Source: Phycisphaerae bacterium
GTDB lineage: Bacteria; Planctomycetota; Phycisphaerae; Sedimentisphaerales; SG8-4
Direction of reading: 5' to 3'
DNA: 5,732 nucleotides
NCBI GenBank assembly: GCA_030613765.1
Contig: JAUWLI010000211.1
Coordinates: 1-5,732 of the forward strand
Under the pieces are notes generated by a model. The model had not been told where the DNA came from. It saw only the letters and a program-made list of their open reading frames with translations, and did not search any database. The translations under genes were made by a program, and so were the position numbers. Each line of letters starts with the position of its first letter. Position 1 is the stretch's first letter. Shown here one piece after another: positions 1 to 5,253 of this stretch.

Positions 1-12
1 GAGCCTCGTCAC

Positions 13-3000
13 TTATGGATCTGTGCTGAACAAGTCCGTATCGTGGCTTTCACCACCTTCTTCACCATCGGCGCCGAAACTTATGATTACAAAAGGCTTG
101 CCGCTCTCGGGAAAAAGGTCATAAATAAAATCGTTGCCCCAGCCGTCTTTAGGTATTTTCGTGGTGTTCAAATATCCACCAGGATCCACGAAACAATTAT
201 ACGGCTGCAAAATCAGTGCCGTGAGCCCTTCCTCTTCAGTTGGGAATCGGCCGGTGTCCATCTTAAATTGCATAATCGCCATATGAAGAATTCGCAGGTT
301 TGCTTTTGTAGTGATAACACGAGCTTCTTGCGACCTTTGCGGCTGTTTCATTGGTTGTCGCATTTTCAAAGACTCGTTTCTTGTTGGACTCTTGAATTTA
401 ATCTCCGGCATCTCTCTGCCAAGCTGTTTGTAAGTTTCTTCGAGTCCCTGTAAAAATCTCGCTGGCTTCATCGCCTCAACGTGACCATCCATAAAAGCAG
501 CACAAATCCTATCGCTGCAAAATGCAGGATTTTCATAAGCAGTAATAATAGATTGTGGACGACGCATTCGCAGTGTCAGCCCGGCAACGAATATGTAGCT
601 GGGACCATCAAAACCCTTCGGCTTAAGAGGCGACTCAAAAAGTTTTGGGTTGCGATGGTAAGGATATAATTGCTGTAAATCGGGGGCGAACTTGCCTTCG
701 TGTTCGTCTGCGTACATTATGCAAGCCAGTGCTATCTGTTTTAAGTTGTTAAGAGAAACAGCTCGTTTGGCCTGCTCACGCGATTTACCCAAAAGTGGTT
801 GAAAGGCTGCTATAATCTCGATCAGGTGCTCTTTCGGCAGAGCAATGTCTACAGTCATCCTGTTGTTACCTGCCTTGCCCGCAAATACGATATTGCTTTT
901 GGTAGGAATATCCATCTGTGCCACAGGCATCGGCACAGGCATGAAAGCTCCAGCCATAGCTCCTACCATCTTGAACAACCGCAGAAAGTTATACGTTCCC
1001 ATAAAGTCGGCCCTGCCCGCTTCCGGCAGTAATGTTAAAGCCACCTTCATTTCTGCAGACATTTGCACCGGCACACCTGCTTTGACCTCATCAATCAACT
1101 TGCGTATTGCCGAATCCACATCGCCGCCAATAGCGCAAACCCACAATCCGTCTACTATAGCCCATCTATACTCGAAACCGTCACCGTACATCGTCTCTAT
1201 CATCTGTCCTTGTGGCAAATTGGGGTCGGTCGACTTCATCACGAGCTTTGCTGTATCTATGGAAACACCCTTGTAACTGCCAACGCCACGCTCTATTGTA
1301 AAGCCCATTTCGAAACCCAGGCTTTTGTAAAAATCAGCAATACCGCCGGCGTTCATTATCTCCATGGCCTCTTCAATGACCTTGTTGAACTTATCAGCAT
1401 CTTTAACTTCAAGAGCATACTTAAGGGCGAAAGGCGGCTTGCTGTTTGCATCAATAAAGAATGAAAACACCACCGGCCCGCCAAGAGCGCTAACCATATC
1501 TGTAGTCAAGGTCTTCATTTTGGTTATATCCTCAGCGGTTATACTCTCACCGGCAATTGCCGTAAGCAAATCGATGCTCTTGAGATTGAGCTTCTTCCAG
1601 AAAGGCGTATTCATCTTACCCGCAAAATTCATCATCGCCCCGTCTTCCAGATACCCTAAAAGTCTATTCTCCTTTACTATGGCCGTGTCGGCGGCAAACA
1701 TATTCGCCATTTCTGTTCCAGGCACTGCCGAAACGCTAAAAGTGAGAATGCACACATTCGGCCTCGGCCTGATAGCTAAGCTCAAAGACTTTGTCTCCTT
1801 CATCAGCGTCTCAAAGATAGCTGTGTACATATTCATCACATTCGCAAATGCCTCTGGTGCTTGACGGTCGCTCGGCAGCTCATTTTTTTTCTTGAGTTTC
1901 TCGATTTGCTGGTCGAGTATACGAATTGTCACGTTTTCATTGGGGACCATATTGGCCAACTGGTTTATCAATTGCTGAATATTTTCAATCTGTTCTTCAA
2001 GAGCGCTCGATAATTTCTTTCGTTCATTGATTCTTTGTTTAAGTTTATCAATCGCTACTTTTCCATTAGGATCCATGTCAGCCAGCCGAATCTTCATCTG
2101 TTCCATTTTTGTTTGAAGCTGGCTATACTGCTCTCTAAGCTTCTCGATTTGTTGTTCAATTTTCTCAATCTCCGCTTTTCGATTGGAAATCATGTCGACC
2201 ATCTCGTTCCTGGTTTGCTCAAGTTTCTCAATATTTACCTGAGTATATGATTCCATATCCTCCATCATTATTTTCATCTCTTCGATTTTGCCAAAAATAA
2301 CAGGACCGAAGGTTTTAAATACCTGCTGGATATTTCCATACACCCACAGCGGCTCTTTCATGGCCAGTTCGGCTTCAGCAGCTTCGAGAGCACTATCCAG
2401 CGGTGCTGCCTGTGCGGACGCACTCGTTCCAATTCCCATCAGTTTCTTATACCACAGTAGGCTGTCATAGTAGTTCTCCGAACTGAACAATGCATAACTG
2501 CCGAGCTGCGTAACCAACAATGTGGGAGTGCCATCGCTTGTGATTTTAGAAACTCCTTTCTCATCCGGCTGGTCTACGTTGGGATTGCCGCTGATAAACT
2601 GTTTGTAATCTGTGATGGGCACAAGAGCGCCGATAAACATATCTGACGGCATAGGACCGGGCGGTTTTTCGGCTGATGTTACCCCAAATAGAGCAAAACT
2701 GCCCCCCATATTCACGCCGTTTAACTCAGGACTCCCTAATATCTTTGCGAACTGCATTCGCACCAGCTTTGACACTTCTGAGGATTGAGGCAAGATACCA
2801 GCCAAAAACTGGTCCATCGAGCTAAGAGTGGAGTCGAGATTGTTCACCCGCACACAAAAAAGACTCTCAGCCGGCAATATCTGAAGAAGCTCATCAACTG
2901 TGGACCCTCGCGAAATTTCCGCCCGCACTCCTGAAGCAAAACTGAGCAAAACCAAAAACCACGCAACAACGGTACCTCTCAAATGTTTCGACTTAATCAT
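13..3000 (-). CDS. Large exported coiled-coil protein with two C-terminal pseudopilin-like modules (one GspG-type)
   Basis: Function unknown; probably exported across the inner membrane. Numbering is from the chosen start (995 aa). Residues 1-27 form a signal peptide (basic n-region, hydrophobic WFLVLLSFASG core, VRA|E cleavage site). Residues ~30-230 and ~395-735 are two alpha/beta lobes without motifs I can assign; the opening (ELLQILPAESLFCVRVNNL) loosely resembles DUF3352-like secreted proteins. Between them, ~235-372 is a long charged coiled coil with internal repeats. Residues ~740-855 resemble the part of planctomycete DUF1559-type pseudopilins after the membrane helix (LNNLKQIALACIMYADE, then FMDGHVE). 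A basic, Gln/Pro-rich linker leads to ~893-995, a GspG (T2SSG) head with FPTEEEGL, IPKDGWGND and GADGEEGG, the last being the family's calcium-loop region. No type IV prepilin leader is present. The start at 3000 is preferred over the ATG at 3015 because GGAGGT lies 7 bases before it. The ORF and domain limits are solid; the role is not. Confidence 0.93.
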   Translation of the reverse strand: MIKSKHLRGTVVAWFLVLLSFASGVRAEISRGSTVDELLQILPAESLFCVRVNNLDSTLSSMDQFLAGILPQSSEVSKLVRMQFAKILGSPELNGVNMGGSFALFGVTSAEKPPGPMPSDMFIGALVPITDYKQFISGNPNVDQPDEKGVSKITSDGTPTLLVTQLGSYALFSSENYYDSLLWYKKLMGIGTSASAQAAPLDSALEAAEAELAMKEPLWVYGNIQQVFKTFGPVIFGKIEEMKIMMEDMESYTQVNIEKLEQTRNEMVDMISNRKAEIEKIEQQIEKLREQYSQLQTKMEQMKIRLADMDPNGKVAIDKLKQRINERKKLSSALEEQIENIQQLINQLANMVPNENVTIRILDQQIEKLKKKNELPSDRQAPEAFANVMNMYTAIFETLMKETKSLSLAIRPRPNVCILTFSVSAVPGTEMANMFAADTAIVKENRLLGYLEDGAMMNFAGKMNTPFWKKLNLKSIDLLTAIAGESITAEDITKMKTLTTDMVSALGGPVVFSFFIDANSKPPFALKYALEVKDADKFNKVIEEAMEIMNAGGIADFYKSLGFEMGFTIERGVGSYKGVSIDTAKLVMKSTDPNLPQGQMIETMYGDGFEYRWAIVDGLWVCAIGGDVDSAIRKLIDEVKAGVPVQMSAEMKVALTLLPEAGRADFMGTYNFLRLFKMVGAMAGAFMPVPMPVAQMDIPTKSNIVFAGKAGNNRMTVDIALPKEHLIEIIAAFQPLLGKSREQAKRAVSLNNLKQIALACIMYADEHEGKFAPDLQQLYPYHRNPKLFESPLKPKGFDGPSYIFVAGLTLRMRRPQSIITAYENPAFCSDRICAAFMDGHVEAMKPARFLQGLEETYKQLGREMPEIKFKSPTRNESLKMRQPMKQPQRSQEARVITTKANLRILHMAIMQFKMDTGRFPTEEEGLTALILQPYNCFVDPGGYLNTTKIPKDGWGNDFIYDLFPESGKPFVIISFGADGEEGGESHDTDLFSTDP
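1888..2256 (-). repeat. Degenerate in-frame repeats encoding the coiled coil (21-residue multiples)
   Basis: Within the large exported protein, related units start at Met codons at 2256, 2193, 2076 and 1950 (residues 249, 270, 309 and 351). They read MESYTQVNIEKLEQ, MISNRKAEIEKIEQQIEKL, MDPNGKVAIDKLKQRI and MVPNENVTIRILDQQIEKL. Spacings are 21, 39 and 42 residues, close to multiples of three heptads. The DNA is alike too: on the plus strand a TTTTC(N)ATTGG-like core recurs near 1934, 2059 and 2176. Within a unit, CTTCTCGATTTG/TTTCTCGATTTG recurs near 2142 and 1896. This suggests the coil grew by duplication of a 63- or 126-base unit and has since diverged. Confidence 0.65.
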
Positions 3001-3007
3001 TTTCACT

Positions 3008-3013
3008 ACCTCC
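3008..3013 (-). promoter_or_regulatory. Shine-Dalgarno site that decides the start of the large exported protein
   Basis: On the minus strand this reads GGAGGT, followed by 7 bases and an ATG at 3000-2998. The upstream in-frame ATG at 3015 would place this perfect ribosome site inside codons 2-3 and has no comparable site of its own. Starting at 3000 also gives a conventional signal peptide with a short basic n-region (MIKSKHLRG). Confidence 0.85.
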
Positions 3014-3062
3014 ATAAATTAATGCCTCACAACTCACTTCTTAAAAACCTTACGCCTATAAT

Positions 3063-3091
3063 ATTGTACAAGAGTGTTTCAAGGAACTCAA
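3063..3091 (-). promoter_or_regulatory. Sigma-70-type promoter for the large exported protein
   Basis: Read on the minus strand, the -35 is TTGAGT (3091-3086), the spacer is exactly 17 bases and the -10 is TACAAT (3068-3063). These match the consensus at 4/6 and 5/6 positions. The expected transcription start near 3056 leaves a leader of about 55 bases before the ATG at 3000. This is a motif match only, but position and spacing fit well. Confidence 0.55.
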
Positions 3092-3109
3092 TGCCGAAAA
3101 CTGTCGGCA
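3092..3109. promoter_or_regulatory. Inverted repeat abutting the -35 box, possible operator
   Basis: TGCCGA (3092-3097) and TCGGCA (3104-3109) form a perfect 6-base inverted repeat with a 6-base centre. It lies directly upstream of the minus-strand -35 hexamer. Such a site could bind a dimeric regulator acting as an activator at the -35, or be a chance palindrome. No regulator family is recognisable from it. Confidence 0.3.
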
Positions 3110-3167
3110 CAATTCACTATTTCTAACATCTGTTTGCATACTTTTTCTGCTTCCCAAACCAAACAAG

Positions 3168-3196
3168 CTGATATCTTTCATTTGTGCAGATATTAT
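3168..3196 (+). promoter_or_regulatory. Possible plus-strand promoter for the EPS leader transcript
   Basis: CTGATA (3168-3173, 4/6 to the -35 consensus) and TATTAT (3191-3196, 5/6 to the -10) are separated by 17 bases. A start near 3203 would put the strong ribosome site at 3214 on the transcript, and would give the export lipoprotein gene a leader of about 440 bases. In AT-rich DNA such matches arise easily, so this is a candidate only. Confidence 0.3.
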
Positions 3197-3222
3197 GGCA
3201 ATTATCGGGCTCCGGAGGAGAT

Positions 3223-3267
3223 ATGGCGAACAAATCCGGTATTGAAAGAGTATATAAAGCTTATTGA
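3223..3267 (+). CDS. Mini-ORF of 14 codons with strong Shine-Dalgarno; leader peptide or gene relic
   Basis: ATG at 3223 is preceded by GGAGGAG (3214-3220), one of the two strongest ribosome sites in the window. It encodes MANKSGIERVYKAY and stops at TGA (3265). The gap from the GGAGG core to the ATG is only about 4 bases, which is short. The peptide loosely resembles the amino end of diacylglycerol kinase DgkA-type proteins (GxxRxxKAxxYS...), so it could be a decayed gene start. However, no frame downstream restores a membrane protein. Otherwise it may be a leader peptide or chance. It sits between a possible promoter and a group of possible hairpins. Confidence 0.25.
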   Translation: MANKSGIERVYKAY

Positions 3268-3333
3268 CTGTTTTTGCAAAGCAACGAAGCCTCGCACTGG
3301 CAAGGGAGGCAACCGGAACCCTTATCTTCAGGG
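3235..3333 (+). ncRNA. Possible structured 5' leader element, class not recognised
   Basis: Several complementary segments nest neatly. TCCGGT (3235-3240) pairs with ACCGGA (3312-3317), enclosing TTGC/GCAA (3274-3277 with 3281-3284) and GCCTC/GAGGC (3289-3293 with 3306-3310). Just outside is CCCT/AGGG (3319-3322 with 3330-3333). The arrangement would make a multi-branch junction about 310 bases upstream of the polysaccharide export gene. I compared it by eye with the c-di-GMP-I (GEMM) riboswitch, because GCAAAGC and GGCAACCGG are reminiscent, but the order of conserved blocks does not fit. The helices are short, so chance pairing is possible. Confidence 0.2.
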
Positions 3334-3413
3334 CACCATTATACGTTAAACCGCCATAGGGGAATCCTCATATCTACTTTGCATACATACAGTTACGGTA
3401 GATTAAGGCAGCA

Positions 3414-3458
3414 ATTGATTATGGATTATCGATAATTTAGTAATAATCAGTAATCAAT
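3414..3458. repeat. AT-rich imperfect inverted repeat, 16-base arms
   Basis: ATTGATTATGGATTAT (3414-3429) and ATAATCAGTAATCAAT (3443-3458) are complementary at 14 of 16 positions, including an 8-base perfect outer arm. A 13-base AT-rich centre separates them. GATTAT also occurs twice in direct orientation within the left arm. It may be a regulator site, a cruciform-prone element or a weak RNA hairpin in the EPS leader. It is not followed by a T-run, so it is not a typical terminator. Confidence 0.55.
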
Positions 3459-3542
3459 AGTGATTTAAAAAGTTAAGCGAACAGGGTGTTAAACCGATAA
3501 AATTCATAATATAGAAAGGTGTTTAGACGTTTTTTTAGGGCC

Positions 3543-3556
3543 TTGGAGATTTCCAA
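3543..3556. promoter_or_regulatory. Short imperfect palindrome upstream of the EPS genes
   Basis: TTGGAGATTTCCAA has 5-base complementary ends (TTGGA/TCCAA) around GATT. It lies about 87 bases before the export lipoprotein start. It has the size of a small dimeric regulator site, but there is only one copy and no recognised consensus. Confidence 0.2.
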
Positions 3557-3642
3557 ATGTCCATTGTTTGCCACCGACTGAATCAGAAGTGTACGCCCGG
3601 CTTAGTTGCGTTTGAAGTCCCTGAAGAGAATCAAGAACACCG

Positions 3643-5238
3643 ATGTCTTTTTGGAATTTTGGTGATATGAATCACCTTAGATATTCCGTGGAAAACAAAA
3701 TGGGTTACTATAATAATAAAAGACGCCATCAATATCCAAATTTCTATAACAGGTTGAAAAAAACACGTACTGTAGCAATTGTATTTCTTGTTGCCCCTCT
3801 TTTATCAGTTCTAAGTGCTTGCCTGGTAGGTTGTGGCAACAAGTTTTTTGACCCGACTGATATAGGCAGATTCCGTCCTGTTCCTGCGGTGAATATTATA
3901 CTGCCTTCATTGGGTGTGGCCGAAGAGGCACCATCAGCCTGGGCCGAAGCCGAAGAACCAAAACCGATAGATACCATGGTGTTTGAGACGGATTATGCTT
4001 TTGGTCCCGGTGATGTTGTCAGGATAACCATTTTCGAGCTATTCCAGGAAGGGGCCGTGTTTACAAGCGATTATATTGTTAAAGAAACCGGCAAAATATC
4101 CATATTCGAAGTTGGAGTAATTGAGGCGGGTGGATTCACTGAAACGCAACTTGAAGAGGAGATAAGGCAGATCCTTTCGCCGAGCATATTAATAGACCCG
4201 TTGGTTACCGTGACCTTATTGAATTCACAACAGCGAATGTTTTCAATACTGGGAGATGGTGTGCCGGGGCCGGGCAGGTACATTATTCCGCGAAGTGGAT
4301 TTAAATTAGCTGATGCGGTTGCGGTAGCAGGGGGGATAAGCCAATTTAACATAAGCTATGTTTATGTTTCGCGTTCTGTTACGGGCAAAGAGCCAATAGC
4401 TGAGCCGGTTAGGCCGGGTATTATTGAGCCGAAGCAACCGATGAGACTGTTCGAGCCTGAACAGCAGATGTTGGAGACAATAGCACCATCGGCGAAACTG
4501 AAAAAGGCCCCGAGAAAGCCGGAATTGCTTGTGGCTGCTTCGGAGATGATAAGCAGGTCAACAAACGAGGATGAAACTGGGCGCCCCGAGTGGATTTTCC
4601 GCGATGGCAAATGGATTCTTGTTCAAACAGGTCGCCCAAAACAAACGTGGCCGTTGATTAAAGTTGAGCCTGAAAAACCGGTCGGCCAACTCGAAGAAAA
4701 GCTTCCGATGGGCTTCGAGTGGGACAAGGTAGGAGCGGGCCGAGTGCAGACAAGAGTCATCAAGATTCCGACCGAAAGACTGTATGCCGGTGACTCTCGG
4801 TATAATATTGTGATAAGAGCTGGCGATACTATTTATGTGCCGGTTGACATTATTGGTGAGTTCAGTATAACGGGTAATGTCAACGGTCAGGGATTTATCA
4901 ATATTACAGGCCGACCGATGACGTTGAAGATGGCCATTGCTGCAGCGGGTGGTTTGGGACCTCTGGCTTGGCCGAAGCGATGTGAAGTGATAAGAAGGAT
5001 CGGCCAGAATAAAGAAGAAATCGTAATGGTCGATTTGGATAAGATCGCCAGCGGCGAGCAACCTGACTTCTTTATTAAGCCAAACGATTTAATAAGAGTC
5101 GGCACACACCCGACAGCAAGATGGCGGGCCGTTTTGAGAAATGCGTTCAGGGCAACTTATGGCTTCGGTTTTATTTATGACCGCAATTTTGCGGACAGAG
5201 ATTTCGGTACTAGCAGGCCTATTCCCGACTGGTTTTAA
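3643..5238 (+). CDS. Polysaccharide export outer-membrane lipoprotein (Wza-like, Poly_export/SLBB)
   Basis: 531-residue member of the Wza/polysaccharide biosynthesis-export family, expected to form an outer-membrane channel for exopolysaccharide. A hydrophobic segment (~43-59) leads to two overlapping lipobox candidates, LSAC (Cys60) and LVGC (Cys64). The Poly_export domain spans ~117-198 (YAFGPGDVVRITIFE). A first SLBB begins at ~199 (FSILGDGVPGPGRY, then DAVAVAGGI) and appears to resume at ~370-400, ending RAGDTIYVP. Between them lies a ~124-residue Pro/Glu-rich insertion containing PEWIFRDGKWILVQTG. A second SLBB spans ~405-488 (FSITGNVNGQG, IAAAGGL, IKPNDLIRVG). The tail (WRAVLRNAFRATYGFGF) fits the membrane-spanning C-terminal helix of Wza. 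The start is uncertain: ATGs at 3643, 3667 and 3700 all have weak ribosome sites. The one at 3700 gives a more normal signal peptide length. An exosortase gene follows after 15 bases, implying an operon. Confidence 0.93.
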   Translation: MSFWNFGDMNHLRYSVENKMGYYNNKRRHQYPNFYNRLKKTRTVAIVFLVAPLLSVLSACLVGCGNKFFDPTDIGRFRPVPAVNIILPSLGVAEEAPSAWAEAEEPKPIDTMVFETDYAFGPGDVVRITIFELFQEGAVFTSDYIVKETGKISIFEVGVIEAGGFTETQLEEEIRQILSPSILIDPLVTVTLLNSQQRMFSILGDGVPGPGRYIIPRSGFKLADAVAVAGGISQFNISYVYVSRSVTGKEPIAEPVRPGIIEPKQPMRLFEPEQQMLETIAPSAKLKKAPRKPELLVAASEMISRSTNEDETGRPEWIFRDGKWILVQTGRPKQTWPLIKVEPEKPVGQLEEKLPMGFEWDKVGAGRVQTRVIKIPTERLYAGDSRYNIVIRAGDTIYVPVDIIGEFSITGNVNGQGFINITGRPMTLKMAIAAAGGLGPLAWPKRCEVIRRIGQNKEEIVMVDLDKIASGEQPDFFIKPNDLIRVGTHPTARWRAVLRNAFRATYGFGFIYDRNFADRDFGTSRPIPDWF

Positions 5239-5253
5239 CAGAATTGTTTAGTT

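Larger units (their letters stand above)
3110..3642. other. Divergent intergenic region, no convincing protein gene
   Basis: This stretch separates the minus-strand exported protein from the plus-strand EPS genes. Besides the small elements listed separately, it holds a plus-strand open frame from 3074 to 3349 (91 codons). I do not accept that frame: it begins inside the minus-strand promoter region, lacks a ribosome site and has no recognisable motif. From 3334 to 3642 I see AT-rich DNA with a long inverted repeat, a T7 run (3530-3536) without a preceding stem, and an imperfect 14-base palindrome. There is no tRNA or rRNA. Confidence 0.6.

Noticed and set aside
43..2470. Several plus-strand open frames of 60-166 codons opposite the large minus-strand gene
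   Set aside because: They lie wholly antisense to a 995-codon frame with a signal peptide and recognisable domains. They lack ribosome sites and show no domain motifs.
3274..3317. c-di-GMP-I (GEMM) riboswitch suggested by GCAAAGC and GGCAACCGG
   Set aside because: The conserved blocks (GGCAAAcC, GAAA tetraloop, ACGCAAAGCC, AGCCGGGUUACC) are not present in the right order or spacing.
3074..3349. Plus-strand open frame of 91 codons in the intergenic region
   Set aside because: It starts within the promoter region of the divergent gene, has no Shine-Dalgarno, has odd composition and no family resemblance. The better ribosome site at 3214 serves a different frame.
3484..3512. Promoter close to the export gene around TAATAT at 3507
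   Set aside because: The -10 matches only 4/6, and no acceptable -35 lies 16-18 bases upstream.
3520..3540. Rho-independent terminator at the T7 run
   Set aside because: No GC-rich stem precedes the T-run on the plus strand, and none fits on the minus strand.
3361..3642. Sigma-54 promoter, which occurs in some EPS/PEP-CTERM systems
   Set aside because: I found no GG-N10-GC arrangement resembling TGGCAC-N5-TTGC in the leader.
3744..5105. Minus-strand open frames of 72-167 codons opposite the polysaccharide export gene
   Set aside because: They are antisense shadows of a clear Poly_export/SLBB coding sequence, with no motifs or ribosome sites of their own.
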